Assembly: GCF_008369065.1 (NCBI RefSeq)
Contig: NZ_VDFC01000005.1
Span: 43,351 to 79,933, forward strand
Reading direction: 5' to 3'
Length of the DNA stretch: 36,583 nt
From: Streptomyces apricus
GTDB lineage: Bacteria > Actinomycetota > Actinomycetes > Streptomycetales > Streptomycetaceae
Under the pieces are notes generated by a model that made no database searches, was not told where the DNA came from, and saw nothing but the letters and a program-made list of their open reading frames with translations. The position numbers and the translations under genes were made by a program. Position 1 is the first letter of the stretch; the number at the start of each line of letters is the position of its first letter. This document shows positions 1 through 9,572 of this stretch, one piece after another.

Positions 1-917
1 GGATGCGGCTGATCAGCATCGGCCGCCACCACTGGCTGGGCTGAGCCCGGCCCCGTCAGGGGCGCGCGGGCGAGTTGGCGGGACTGGGCGACCAGGCGGT
101 CCGTGCTGTCCCAGACCTCGGCGTCCTCCTCCAGGAAGCCGCCGGCGAGGTTGCGCGTGGTGATGGAGACCCGCAGGGGACCCGGCGCCGGACGGGCGCG
201 CACGTGCACGGTGAGTTCGACGGTGGGCACCCAGCCGGACAGCCCGATCTCGAAGGCGGTGGGCGGCAGCGCGTCCACCGCGAGGAGCAGCGAGAGCGGG
301 TCGGCGTCGCGGCCGTCGGCGAGGCCGAACCAGGCCCGCATCTCCCCCTTGCCCGACGGCGCCCCGAGGGCCCAGCCGAGCGTGTGGGGGTCGAGCTTGA
401 GCATCAGCCGGTCGGTGATGGCCGAACTGCCGGGGACAGGGGCGCCGTCGGGGCTGTCCGCGGCGCCGAAGCACTGGTCGAGCGGCGGGATCGCGGGCGG
501 CTCCGCGGCCGTGCGGACGTCGTCGGGCAGGCCGTCGAGGTCCCCGTAGGAGGCGAGGACGCGGATGCGCTCGACCTCGCGGCCCCCGTCGTCGTACTGG
601 AACAGGGACGCCTGGCCGGTGGAGAGGGTGCGGCCGGTGCGTACGACCTCGGTGCGCACGACCGCGGGGCCCGGCTGGGACGCGGTCAGGTAGTGCGCGG
701 TGACCGTGAACGGGTCGGGGTGCGGCAGCGCGTCCGCGAGCGCGCGGCCCAGGACGGCGAGGAGGTAGCCGCCGTTGACGGCGTTGATGATCGTCCACCC
801 GGCGGACAGGTCGATGTCGTAGACGCCCGTCTCCCGCCGGGTGAGGGCGGTGTCGCGGTCGAACTCGCTGTCGCCGATCCTGGCCCGGGTCGCGTGCGCG
901 GAAGCTGCTTCTGGCAT
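1..917 (-). CDS. Thioesterase family protein (hotdog fold), 3' end beyond window
   Basis: The protein begins MPEAASAHATRARIGDSEFD from the ATG at 917. It stays open to position 1, so its C-terminus lies outside the window. The stretch GWTIINAVNGGYLLAVLGRA followed by TAHYLTASQPGPAVVRTEV is the typical N-terminal hotdog of TesB-like/4HBT_3 thioesterases. A second hotdog half follows (about residues 150-285: TLGWALGAP, RAWFGLADGRDADPLSLLLA, LAGGFLEEDAEVWDS), so about 305 residues are visible and little should be missing. The likely role is hydrolysis of acyl-CoA or related thioesters in the cytoplasm; the substrate cannot be read. The gene is monocistronic as far as visible, 129 bp downstream of the TRIC gene, and an imperfect inverted repeat lies just before its start. 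A longer open frame at 13-939 on the same strand is a shadow with no protein-like sequence. Confidence 0.85.
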   Translation of the reverse strand, partial: MPEAASAHATRARIGDSEFDRDTALTRRETGVYDIDLSAGWTIINAVNGGYLLAVLGRALADALPHPDPFTVTAHYLTASQPGPAVVRTEVVRTGRTLSTGQASLFQYDDGGREVERIRVLASYGDLDGLPDDVRTAAEPPAIPPLDQCFGAADSPDGAPVPGSSAITDRLMLKLDPHTLGWALGAPSGKGEMRAWFGLADGRDADPLSLLLAVDALPPTAFEIGLSGWVPTVELTVHVRARPAPGPLRVSITTRNLAGGFLEEDAEVWDSTDRLVAQSRQLARAPLTGPGSAQPVVAADADQPH

Positions 918-939
918 GCCTGCACGGTACAACAGGCAA

Positions 940-953
940 TTACTAAGCAGTAG
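940..953. promoter_or_regulatory. Inverted repeat upstream of thioesterase, possible operator
   Basis: TTACT-AAGC-AGTAG is an AT-rich imperfect inverted repeat (one mismatch) 23 bp upstream of the thioesterase ATG, in an otherwise very GC-rich sequence. A T-rich run follows at 954-970. The location and dyad symmetry suit a repressor site of TetR or MarR type overlapping the promoter. That is an inference; no regulator gene lies beside it. Confidence 0.35.
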
Positions 954-973
954 CTTTTTCTGTTTCCTTTACA

Positions 974-1018
974 TGAACACAGGTCACCGGAGCGCGGGTG
1001 AACACAGGTCACCGGAGC
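974..1018. repeat. Two 20-bp direct repeats, 25-bp period
   Basis: The 20-mer TGAACACAGGTCACCGGAGC occurs at 974-993 and again at 999-1018, separated by five bases (gcggg). It lies in the short gap between the TRIC stop (1047) and the thioesterase start (917). There are only two copies, so it is not an array. It may be a duplicated regulator site or a small tandem duplication. Confidence 0.9.
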
Positions 1019-1046
1019 ACGGGCCCTCGGGACACGACCCCGCGGA

Positions 1047-1709
1047 TCACTCCTGCACCTCCACGGCCGTCGAGCGCCGGTTCCAGGCCCGCGGGGCGCG
1101 CCAGTGGTACCGCATCGCGAGCAGCCGCAGCACGAAGGCGGTGACGACGGCGAGCGCCGAGGTGACGGGGGTCAGCACGTCGTAGCGGATGCACAGGACG
1201 ACCATCGTGGCGCCGACGATGGCCGGCACCGCGTACAGGTCGCGGTCCCAGCGCAGCAGCGAGGGCACCTCGTTGGCGAGCACGTCCCGCAGCACGCCGC
1301 CGCCGACCGCCGTCGCCAGGCCCAGGGTCGCGGATGCGGTGAGGCCGAGGCCGTACTCGTACGCCTTCGTCGTGCCGGAGACGCAGAAGAGGCCGAGGCC
1401 GGCCGCGTCGAAGACGTTCACCCCGAGCTGGATGCGCTCCACCTCGGGGTGCAGGAAGAACACGAGCACGGTGGCGAGGAGCGGCGTCAGGAAGTACCCG
1501 AGGTCGGTGAAGGCCGCGGGCGGCACGGCCCCGATGAGCAGGTCGCGGAAGAGCCCGCCGCCCAGTGCGGTGACCTCCGCGAGGACGGCGATGCCGAAGA
1601 CGTCGAAGTTCTTGCGGACGGCCAGCAGCGCGCCGGAGATCGCGAAGACGAAGATGCCGACGAGTTCGAGCGTGTGCTGGACGGAGGGGGTGAAGAGTTG
1701 CTGGAGCAC
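1047..1709 (-). CDS. TRIC / UPF0126 family membrane channel protein
   Basis: This is a small polytopic membrane protein of about 220 residues with some seven hydrophobic helices. The family hallmark is an internal duplication with two glycine-rich motifs, GGGLFRDLLIG and GGGVLRDVLA, in the two halves. The opening HTLELVGIFVFAISGALLAVRK is typical of UPF0126 (YadS-like) proteins, now grouped with trimeric intracellular cation channels. The role is probably a cation channel of the cytoplasmic membrane; the physiological function in bacteria is poorly defined. An in-frame GTG at 1730 would give 227 residues, but it lies inside the long hairpin at 1726-1770. The GTG at 1709 has GGGTGAG about nine bases upstream, so it is chosen here. 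The C-terminal tail (APRAWNRRSTAVEVQE) is polar. Confidence 0.85.
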   Translation of the reverse strand: MLQQLFTPSVQHTLELVGIFVFAISGALLAVRKNFDVFGIAVLAEVTALGGGLFRDLLIGAVPPAAFTDLGYFLTPLLATVLVFFLHPEVERIQLGVNVFDAAGLGLFCVSGTTKAYEYGLGLTASATLGLATAVGGGVLRDVLANEVPSLLRWDRDLYAVPAIVGATMVVLCIRYDVLTPVTSALAVVTAFVLRLLAMRYHWRAPRAWNRRSTAVEVQE

Positions 1710-1725
1710 CTCTGTATTCTCACCC

Positions 1726-1770
1726 AACACCGAGCCCCCGCCTTGCGTTGCAAGGCGGGGGCTCGGTGTT
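1726..1770. terminator. Perfect 21-bp stem, 3-nt loop: terminator of the oligopeptide operon
   Basis: The left arm 1726-1746 and right arm 1750-1770 are exactly complementary, with loop GTT. The hairpin starts 18 bases beyond the stop of the last transporter gene (1788) and the TRIC gene begins just past it in the same direction. It should therefore end transcription of the ABC operon and insulate TRIC. Confidence 0.85.
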
Positions 1771-1787
1771 ACTTGCTTCTCTGCTGC

Positions 1788-3088
<1,301 letters not shown>

Positions 3089-3092
<4 letters not shown>

Positions 3093-4186
3093 AGCTTGGG
3101 CGCAATCTCTTCGGTCCAGATCCGCTCCCGCTGCTCCTGCGTCATGTGGCAGGCGGCCCAGTGCTGGCTGCCGACCTCGGACAGCTCGGGGCGGACCGTG
3201 CGGGTGACGTTGTCCTTGGGGACGTCCGCGTACGCGCAGCGCGGGTTGAAGGCGCAGCCCGTCGGGAGGTTGATCAGCGAGGGCGGGGAGCCCTTGACCG
3301 GGATCAGCCGTTCGGTCTGGTCGCGGTCGAGCCGCGGCATGGAACCCAGCAGACCCCAGGTGTAGGGGTGCTTGGGCTCGTAGAAGACCTTCTCGGCCGG
3401 ACCCCGCTCGATGCAGCGTCCGCCGTACATCACCAGGATGTCGTCGGAGAGCTCGGCGACGACGCCCAGGTCGTGGGTGATGACGATGACCGCGGAGCCG
3501 AACTCCTTCTGCAGGTCCCGGATGAGGTCGAGGATCTGCGCCTGGACGGTCACGTCCAGGGCGGTCGTCGGCTCGTCCGCGATCAGCAGCTCGGGGTTGT
3601 TGACCAGCGACATCGCGATCATCGCGCGCTGGCGCATACCGCCGGAGAACTCGTGCGGGTAGCTGTCCACGCGCTTGTCGGGCTGCGGGATGCCCACGCG
3701 GTCGAGCATCTCGATCGCCCGCCTGCGGGCCACCTTCTTGTCGACCTTGTGGTGGATCCGGTAGGCCTCCACGATCTGCTGGCCGATCGTGTAGTACGGG
3801 TGCAGCGCGGACAGCGGGTCCTGGAAGATCATCGCCATCTCGCGGCCCCGCAGCTTGCGCACGTGGTCGGGGTCGGCGGAGAGCAGCTCGGTGCCGTCCA
3901 GCCAGATCTCACCGGAGATCTGGGCCTTGCGCTTGCCGTACTGGCCGGCGGTGTGCAGGCCCATGATGCCGAGCGAGGTCACCGACTTGCCCGAACCGGA
4001 CTCGCCCACGATGCCGAGGGTCTTGCCCTTCTCCAGCGAGAAGGTGAGCCCGTCGACGGACTTGACCAGGCCGTCGTCGGTCGGGAAGTGCACCTTGAGG
4101 TCACGGACTTCGAGGAAGGCGGAGGGGGCGGGCGAACCCTTGACGGGCTCGCCGACCGCGGCTCCACTCTTGCTGAGTTCGGTCAT
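3089..4186 (-). CDS. Oligopeptide/dipeptide ABC importer ATPase (OppD/DppD type)
   Basis: 365 residues. Walker [11 protein letters not shown]-loop [17 protein letters not shown], signature FSGGMRQR, Walker [13 protein letters not shown] and H-loop VITHDLGVV are all present. The C-terminal peptide-transporter extension contains [12 protein letters not shown]. The ATG at 4186 overlaps the stop of the permease gene (ATGA, 4183-4186), and its own stop overlaps the GTG of the next ATPase. It should pair with the OppF-type ATPase beneath the two permeases at the inner face of the membrane. Length and motifs are normal for the family. Confidence 0.94.
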
Positions 4187-5181
4187 GAGAGCCTCACTCG
4201 GGGGTCGATCACGGCGTACAGCAGGTCCACCAGCAGGTTCGCGATGATCACCGCGAGCGAGGTGATCAGCGTGACGCCCAGGATGACGGGGAGGTCCTTG
4301 TCGCTGATCGCCTTGAGCACCGCCTGGCCGAGGCCGGGGAGGCTGAAGGTGGTCTCGGTGAGGATCGCGCCACCGATGAGCGCACCGAGGTCCATGCCGA
4401 GCATGGTCAGGATCGGCGTCATGGTGGACCGCATGGCGTGCTTGCCGATGACGACGGGTTCGGTCAGGCCCTTGGCGCGGGCCGTGCGGATGTAGTCCTC
4501 ACCCAGGACCTCCAGCATGGTGGCGCGGGTGATGCGGGCGTACATCGCGGCGTACAGGAAGGCGAGCGTGACCCAGGGCAGGATCATGCCGCCGAACCAG
4601 CCGGTGAAGCTCTCCTCCAGCGGCACGTACTGGGCGTCGATCCAGCCCAGTCCGTAGCTGAAGATCGCCAGCGACAGCAGACCGGTGAAGTAGATGGGGA
4701 GCGAGACGCCGCCGAGGGCGACGATCATCGCGCCGCGGTCCCAGAGGGACCCGCGCTTGAGCGCGGACAGCACACCCGCCGCGACACCGAAGAGCAGCCA
4801 CAGCACGGCGGCACCGAGCGCGAGCGCCAGGGTCACCGGGAAGCGGTCGGTGAGCACCGGCCAGATGGCCTGCTCGCTGCGGAAGGAGTAACCGAAGCAG
4901 GGGGCAGCGCACTTGGTGACGTCGCCGCCGCCGGAGTACGTACGGCCCACGAACAGGCCTTTGAAGAACTCCCAGACCTGGGCGAAGATCGGGTCTGCCA
5001 GACCGAGCTTCTGCCGCACGGCCTCGATGGCCGCAGGGTCCGCCTGCTTGCCGACGAACATCGTGGCCGGGTCCACGCCCGCCCAGCGGGGGACGAGGAA
5101 GAAGATGCCGAAGACCACCAGGATGATGATCACCAGCATCACTGCGGCGGCGAAGAGCCGCCTGATGAGGTATGCGAGCAC
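4183..5181 (-). CDS. Peptide ABC importer permease (DppB/OppB type)
   Basis: The protein starts MLAYLIRRLFAAAVMLVIII from the GTG at 5181, the usual first helix of DppB-type permeases. It has about six transmembrane segments and a BPD_transp_1 domain; the coupling loop includes EDYIRTARAKGL, the EAA motif that contacts the ATPases. A periplasmic-side insert between helices 1 and 2 carries two cysteines (TKCAAPCFGYS). An upstream in-frame GTG at 5214 would add 11 residues, but it falls inside a 15-bp-stem hairpin (5204-5238), so 5181 is preferred although its ribosome site (GAGAG) is weak. It overlaps the next gene by ATGA. Confidence 0.9.
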   Translation of the reverse strand: MLAYLIRRLFAAAVMLVIIILVVFGIFFLVPRWAGVDPATMFVGKQADPAAIEAVRQKLGLADPIFAQVWEFFKGLFVGRTYSGGGDVTKCAAPCFGYSFRSEQAIWPVLTDRFPVTLALALGAAVLWLLFGVAAGVLSALKRGSLWDRGAMIVALGGVSLPIYFTGLLSLAIFSYGLGWIDAQYVPLEESFTGWFGGMILPWVTLAFLYAAMYARITRATMLEVLGEDYIRTARAKGLTEPVVIGKHAMRSTMTPILTMLGMDLGALIGGAILTETTFSLPGLGQAVLKAISDKDLPVILGVTLITSLAVIIANLLVDLLYAVIDPRVRLS

Positions 5182-5203
5182 TGCTCTCGGCCCGGCGGCG
5201 GTG

Positions 5204-5238
5204 CCGCGGGCCACCGGAGGTCTTCCGGTGGCCCGCGG
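5204..5238 (-). terminator. 15-bp perfect hairpin between binding-protein and permease genes
   Basis: Arms 5204-5218 and 5224-5238 are exactly complementary with loop GGTCT. The hairpin lies 60 bases after the binding-protein stop (5299) and about 23 bases before the permease start. Such a stem inside the operon would attenuate transcription or protect the upstream message, so that binding protein is made in excess over the membrane components. Confidence 0.75.
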
Positions 5239-5298
5239 GTCACGCCGCGCCGGCCTTCACCTGCCTTTCGTACCGTGTGGCGGGTGCGCCGGTCGGTG

Positions 5299-7089
5299 TT
5301 ACTTCTTGAGGCCGAGGTTCACGAAGTCGTACTGACCGCTGTAACCGTCGGACGTGTAGACGTTCGCCAGGCGGCTGGAGCGCCAGTTGATGAACTTCTC
5401 GAAGACGAAGGGCAGGTAGTAGCCGCCCTCCATGACCTTGTGGTTGATCTCCTTGGAGATCTCGGCCTTCTTCGCGTCGTCGAGCTCCTTCGTGTAGTCC
5501 TTGAAGAGGCCGTCGATCGTCTTGTCCTTGATCAGGGCGAAGTTGTTGTTGCCGCTCTCAAGGATGTAGTCGCCGCTCCACAGGGGCAGACCGTAGCCCT
5601 GGACGCTGGGGAAGTCCGGGCCCCAGCCCATGATGATGATGCCGTAGCCCTTCTTCTTCACGTTCGAGGGGCTGCCGATGATGCCGGTGGTCTGGGCACC
5701 GTCGAACTGGTCGATGTCGACGGTGATGCCGACCTTCTTCAGCGAGGCCTGGAGGGACTCGGCCGTGGCGACCTCGACGGGCTTGTTGTTGCGGACCGCG
5801 ATGGTGGTCTTGAAGCCGTTCGGCTTGCCGCAGGCCTTGAGCTCTTCCTTGGCCTTGGCGACGTTGCCGTTCTTGTTCGTCGTGGCCGACTCGTACGGGT
5901 CGTACTTCTGGCCCTCGGAGCCCGGGACCGACGGCGGCAGCATGTTGGTGCCGATGTCGCCACCCGCGACCGGGCCGCCACGAGCGGTCTGGAGCGACTC
6001 GTGGTCGGCACCGTAGATCACGGCCTTGCGGCAGTGCTCGTTGTCGAACGGCTTGACGCTCTGCGGGAAGACCGCGTAGCGGATGTAGCCGGAGACCGGG
6101 TTGTCCAGATTCTCCTTGTGCTGCTTCAGGGCGTTGGTGCGGCCCTGCGGGGAGAGACCGGTCTGACCGAGGTCCAGGTCGTAGTCGCCGTTGATCAGGC
6201 GCTGGTCCATGTCATTGGCGTTGGTGAAGAAGTTGACCGTGATCTTGTCCGGGTACGCCTTGCGGACCGGGTCGGAAGCCTGCTTCCACTCGGTGTTGCG
6301 GACCAGGATCAGGCTCTTGTTCGGCGTGTACGACTGGAACTTGTACGGGCCGGACGAGAACGGCTTCAGGCCGTACTTCGACTTGGTGTCCTTGTCCTGG
6401 CGGACCGGGGACGCCGAGGTCAGCGCGAGCATCTCCTCGAAGTCCGAGTTCGCCTCGGGCAGCTTGAAGACGATCGTCTTGTCGTCCGGCGTCTCGATCG
6501 CCTTCAGACCCAGCTTGTCCGCGGACTTGTCCTTGTACGGGCCCTTGTACTCCTTCTTCGGGTCGAGGACCTGCTGAAGGTAGATCGGACCGCCGGAGAG
6601 CACGTCCTGCGCCCACGCGCGCTCGATGCCGTACTTGACGTCCTTGGAGGTGATGGGCTTGCCATCCTCCCAGGTGACGCCGTCACGCAGCGTGTACTTG
6701 TAGGTCTTGCCGTCGTCGGAGATCTCCGCCGTCTTCTCGGCGAGGTCCGGCGTGACCGCAGCACCCTTCGCACCCGGCTCGGTGGCGTTGGTCACCAGCT
6801 GGCGGCTGTAGTAACGGCTGAAGTTCCACATGAAGCCGTAGTAACCGCGCGTGGTGTCCCACGAGTCGGCGTCCTGGGCGGCCGCGAACTTCAGCGTGCC
6901 GCCCTTCTTGGCCGCGGAGGCCTGGGCGACCTTGTTGTTCGCGGCGTCGAAGCCGGCCGCGCCGCTCTTCGAGCCACCGCCGTCGTTGTCGTCGCCGCCG
7001 CCGCACGCCGCCGTGGACAGCAGTGCAGCGACCACGGCTGCGGCTGCCACGGCCTGCTTGCGCCGCCCTGTGGTGCGTTGGGTACTCAC
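5299..7089 (-). CDS. Peptide ABC importer substrate-binding lipoprotein (SBP family 5)
   Basis: 596 residues from the GTG at 7089, which has a strong GGAGGAT ribosome site. The N-terminus has basic residues, a hydrophobic stretch (QAVAAAAVVAALLSTAACGGG) with lipobox-like TAAC, then an acidic/Gly/Ser linker. It is therefore a lipoprotein anchored outside the membrane. The body is a type-5 extracellular solute-binding protein: GTLKFAAAQDADSWDTTRGY near the mature start and YKYTLRDGVTWEDGKPITSKD, the family signature. It captures peptides and delivers them to the two permeases. The open frame extends upstream to 7236 but that part overlaps the permease C gene and is not protein-like. The gene lies between the two permease genes, not at the operon head. 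Confidence 0.92.
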   Translation of the reverse strand: MSTQRTTGRRKQAVAAAAVVAALLSTAACGGGDDNDGGGSKSGAAGFDAANNKVAQASAAKKGGTLKFAAAQDADSWDTTRGYYGFMWNFSRYYSRQLVTNATEPGAKGAAVTPDLAEKTAEISDDGKTYKYTLRDGVTWEDGKPITSKDVKYGIERAWAQDVLSGGPIYLQQVLDPKKEYKGPYKDKSADKLGLKAIETPDDKTIVFKLPEANSDFEEMLALTSASPVRQDKDTKSKYGLKPFSSGPYKFQSYTPNKSLILVRNTEWKQASDPVRKAYPDKITVNFFTNANDMDQRLINGDYDLDLGQTGLSPQGRTNALKQHKENLDNPVSGYIRYAVFPQSVKPFDNEHCRKAVIYGADHESLQTARGGPVAGGDIGTNMLPPSVPGSEGQKYDPYESATTNKNGNVAKAKEELKACGKPNGFKTTIAVRNNKPVEVATAESLQASLKKVGITVDIDQFDGAQTTGIIGSPSNVKKKGYGIIIMGWGPDFPSVQGYGLPLWSGDYILESGNNNFALIKDKTIDGLFKDYTKELDDAKKAEISKEINHKVMEGGYYLPFVFEKFINWRSSRLANVYTSDGYSGQYDFVNLGLKK

Positions 7090-7110
7090 TCGGATCCTCC
7101 GATATGTAGC

Positions 7111-7133
7111 GGCCCGTCGACAGATGACGGGCC
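7111..7133 (-). other. Intercistronic hairpin before binding-protein gene
   Basis: An 8-bp perfect stem (GGCCCGTC / GACGGGCC, loop GACAGAT) sits in the 61-base gap between the permease C stop and the binding-protein start. It could be a processing or stability element. There is no T-run to suggest termination. Confidence 0.5.
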
Positions 7134-7150
7134 CTTGGGGGTACGGCAGT

Positions 7151-8164
7151 TCAGCGGGAGCCCTTCGGGTCGAGCGCATCGCGTACGCCGTCGCCGAAGA
7201 GGTTGAAGGAGAGCACGGTGATGAAGATCGCCACACCCGGGATCACCATGTACATGGGGTCCGAGTCGTAGTAGTCGATCGCGGCGGAGAGCATCTGGCC
7301 CCACGAGGCGGTCGGCGGCTTCACGCCGACGCCCAGGAAGCTGAGCGCCGCCTCCGTGAGGATGTTGGTCGGGATCATCATCGTCGTGTAGACGATGATC
7401 GGCGCGACCAGGTTGGGCAGCAGCTCCTTGAACAGGATGTAGAACCGCCCGGCCCCGAGGCTGCGCGCGGCCTCCACGTACTCGCGCTCGCGCAGGGAGA
7501 GCGTCTGGCCGCGCACCACGCGGCCGACGTAGGGCCAGCCGAAGAAGCCGATCACCAGGATCATCACGAACAGGCGCACGCCCGTGCCGGTCAGGCCCAG
7601 CATCTCGTTCGGCATGACCGAGACCAGCGCGATGATGAAGAGCAGCTGCGGGAAGGCCAGCAGGCCGTCCATCACGCGGCTGACGGCGGCGTCGACCCAG
7701 CCGCCGAAGAAGCCGGCGAGCACGCCGAGGATCGTGCCGAGCACCACGGCCACCAGGGCCGACAGGAAGCCGACCAGCAGGGAGATCCGGGCCCCGTAGA
7801 CGATGCGGGCGAAGATGTCGCGGCCGCTGACGGGTTCGACACCGAAGAGGTGGTCCCCGCTGATGCCGCCGAAGGATCCGGTGGGGGTCGAGAAGAGCGG
7901 GTCGATCAGGTCCTCGTGGTGCGTCTCGGGGTCCTGGCCGACCAGGCTCGCGATCAGCGGGGCGAACACCGCGACCAGGATCAGCACGAGGACGACGACG
8001 CCGCCCGCCAGAGCCAGCTTGTCCCGCTTCAGGCGCTCCCAGGCGATGCGGCCGAGGGAACGTCCTTGTACCGCCTTCGCCTCGCCGGAGCCGGCAACGA
8101 GCGCCGCCTCTTCGGCCGCGCTCGGCGCGGCTTCGGCCGTCGGCTCGTGCAATGGTGCCGTCAT
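7151..8164 (-). CDS. Peptide ABC importer permease (DppC/OppC type)
   Basis: 337 residues when started at ATG 8164 (MTAPLHEPTAEAAPSAAEEA). A cytoplasmic N-terminal leader is followed by the OppC_N segment LGRIAWERLKRDKLALAGG and about six membrane helices. The EAA loop reads REYVEAARSLGAG. An external loop carrying GISGDHLFGVEPVSGRDIFAR is characteristic of DppC permeases. An alternative in-frame GTG at 8242 would add 26 residues that do not resemble the family. It is the first gene of the operon and pairs with the DppB-type permease encoded two genes later. Confidence 0.9.
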   Translation of the reverse strand: MTAPLHEPTAEAAPSAAEEAALVAGSGEAKAVQGRSLGRIAWERLKRDKLALAGGVVVLVLILVAVFAPLIASLVGQDPETHHEDLIDPLFSTPTGSFGGISGDHLFGVEPVSGRDIFARIVYGARISLLVGFLSALVAVVLGTILGVLAGFFGGWVDAAVSRVMDGLLAFPQLLFIIALVSVMPNEMLGLTGTGVRLFVMILVIGFFGWPYVGRVVRGQTLSLREREYVEAARSLGAGRFYILFKELLPNLVAPIIVYTTMMIPTNILTEAALSFLGVGVKPPTASWGQMLSAAIDYYDSDPMYMVIPGVAIFITVLSFNLFGDGVRDALDPKGSR

Positions 8165-8524
8165 CGTGGCAGGGACCCCTCTCAACCGGCGGTAGCCGGC
8201 CCACGCTTGCCGCTGTAGCGGCGTGATCAGTCCGTCGTACACATCTCTGGAGGTTTAAACCCCCTGGACGGGGAGTCTTCAACGCCTCGGTGATCTGAAG
8301 CCAGCCCTGACGGTGAATGGATGCGCAAACGTGATGCCGTCAGGAGGGTTCCGTTATCCGAACGCCGGGTAACAGGGTGCGGACACATGACACTTGGGGC
8401 GAAAGGGGCCTCCCCACCCATTTACCCGCGTAGATCGGGACATTCCGATCAACGGCGGCATGGGTGCGGGAGCGGGTGCTCCACGGGTTGGACCCCCGGA
8501 CGGACTCCGTCCACCAGGATCATC
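8165..8524. promoter_or_regulatory. Intergenic region carrying the peptide-transporter promoter
   Basis: 360 bases without a gene. Read leftwards there is a possible promoter, TTGAAG (about 8274-8279) then TTAAAC about 18 bases on, but Streptomyces promoters are poorly conserved and this is tentative. At 8498-8512, GGACGGACTCCGTCC is a short palindrome just after the stop of the SseB gene (8525) and may help terminate it. No RNA gene or repeat is evident. Confidence 0.35.
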
Positions 8525-9316
8525 TCAGTAGGTGCCGGGGAACCCGTAACCGCCCGCCGCCGGAGCCTGCACCGGCGCCGCGTGCGCCTCGCGGTCGTAG
8601 AACGGCCGGGCGTTGGCGCGCAGCCACAGCGCCACCGGGTCGTACGCGTCCGACATCGCGACGGTCGACACCGGCAGCCCGTCCGGCACCGCGCCGATGG
8701 ACTGCTGCATCATCGCCCGCACCGAGTCCACCGCGGGCGGACTGGTGTCGTACACGTCGAGCCCGATGGCCAGGTAGGGCGCCCCGAGCGCGGGCTGCAC
8801 CCAGGCGCGGCGCAGCGAGCGCACGGCGGTGGTGCGGTGCGCGTTCTGCGTGAGCAGGGCGTAGAACTGCGGGATCTCGATGCCCGGCTCGGACAGCCGC
8901 AGCGGGCCCGCGGGCTGCCGTTCCAGACCGGTGGCGATGCGGCGCAGGTCCAGCCAGGGGATGCCGACGCCGCCGCCCGGCGCGTGCGGGTTCAGCCAGA
9001 GGCCGAAGTGGTCCGGGTAGAGGGTGCGGGCCACGTCGAGCCCGTCGACCACCTCGTACGAACGGTTCCAGCCGCTGGCCGAGAGTTCCTGCGCCGAGGT
9101 CACACAGGGGGCGTAGCCGAAGCCGTCGACCTCCATGTTCCCGTACTGGGCGTCCGGGGAGCCGGCCTGGCCGTGCCAGAGCAGCATCCAGACCTGGCCG
9201 GACGACGGTGTCGCGAGGGCGCGCAGGAGCGCCTCGTAGGCGTCGTAACGCCCGGGCGTCACCTGGCGCAGCATGTGCTCGACCTGCCCGGCCGCGGCCG
9301 TGCCCGACGCGCTCAC
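8525..9316 (-). CDS. SseB family protein, copy 1
   Basis: 263 residues from the GTG at 9316. The sequence (VEHMLRQVTPGRYDAYEALL, VWMLLWHGQAGSPDAQYGNM, and a C-terminal part ending with PVALWLRANARPFYDREA) matches the actinobacterial enhanced-serine-sensitivity SseB type with an SseB C-terminal domain. The family is named from an E. coli phenotype and the biochemical role is unknown. No membrane segment or signal peptide is seen, so it should be cytoplasmic. A second SseB-like gene lies 256 bp upstream on the same strand, and both sit beside the glycine/serine catabolic operon, which suggests a link to serine homeostasis. Confidence 0.75.
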   Translation of the reverse strand: MSASGTAAAGQVEHMLRQVTPGRYDAYEALLRALATPSSGQVWMLLWHGQAGSPDAQYGNMEVDGFGYAPCVTSAQELSASGWNRSYEVVDGLDVARTLYPDHFGLWLNPHAPGGGVGIPWLDLRRIATGLERQPAGPLRLSEPGIEIPQFYALLTQNAHRTTAVRSLRRAWVQPALGAPYLAIGLDVYDTSPPAVDSVRAMMQQSIGAVPDGLPVSTVAMSDAYDPVALWLRANARPFYDREAHAAPVQAPAAGGYGFPGTY

Positions 9317-9505
9317 CTTCTACCGCCCCTTCGCGACATCCCCGACATACGGGTTTTCCTTCGGTGGAGCGGCGCGTTCGCTTGAACTTCGCACCACCCC
9401 GACGAGCCATGAAACCAGCTTAAGTGTCGATCCGGACAGCACCGTTGCGCTCCGCTGGGTTTGGCGTTTGGAGCTCGGGACTCTGTGTAGTGCTTTGGCT
9501 GCGGG

Positions 9506-9540
9506 CCGGTGGGGGCCGGGCGCGCAGTTCCCCGCGCCCC
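9506..9540 (-). repeat. Dispersed GC-rich 3'-end repeat (copy A)
   Basis: The 35 bases here match the reverse complement of 30497-30531 at 32 of 35 positions. The core GTTCCCCGCGCCCC flanked by CCGGTGGGGGCC is, from memory, a very common intergenic element in Streptomyces genomes. Both copies lie just after a stop codon in the same orientation relative to the gene they follow (here the SseB copy 2 gene ending at 9573). That fits a terminator-like 3' element. The rest of the gap 9317-9572 shows only GC-rich short stems. Confidence 0.8.
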
Positions 9541-9572
9541 TGAACGGGCGCCCCCTGACGGGGCGGGCCCGC

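Noticed and set aside
13..939. 308-codon minus-strand frame at the left edge
   Set aside because: Pro/Arg-rich composition; the frame from ATG 917 gives a clear thioesterase sequence instead.
974..1018. CRISPR array
   Set aside because: Only two repeat copies with a five-base spacer and no cas genes.
4438..7206. 922-codon plus-strand frame opposite the peptide importer
   Set aside because: Shadow frame with no domain; the minus-strand transporter genes have complete motifs.
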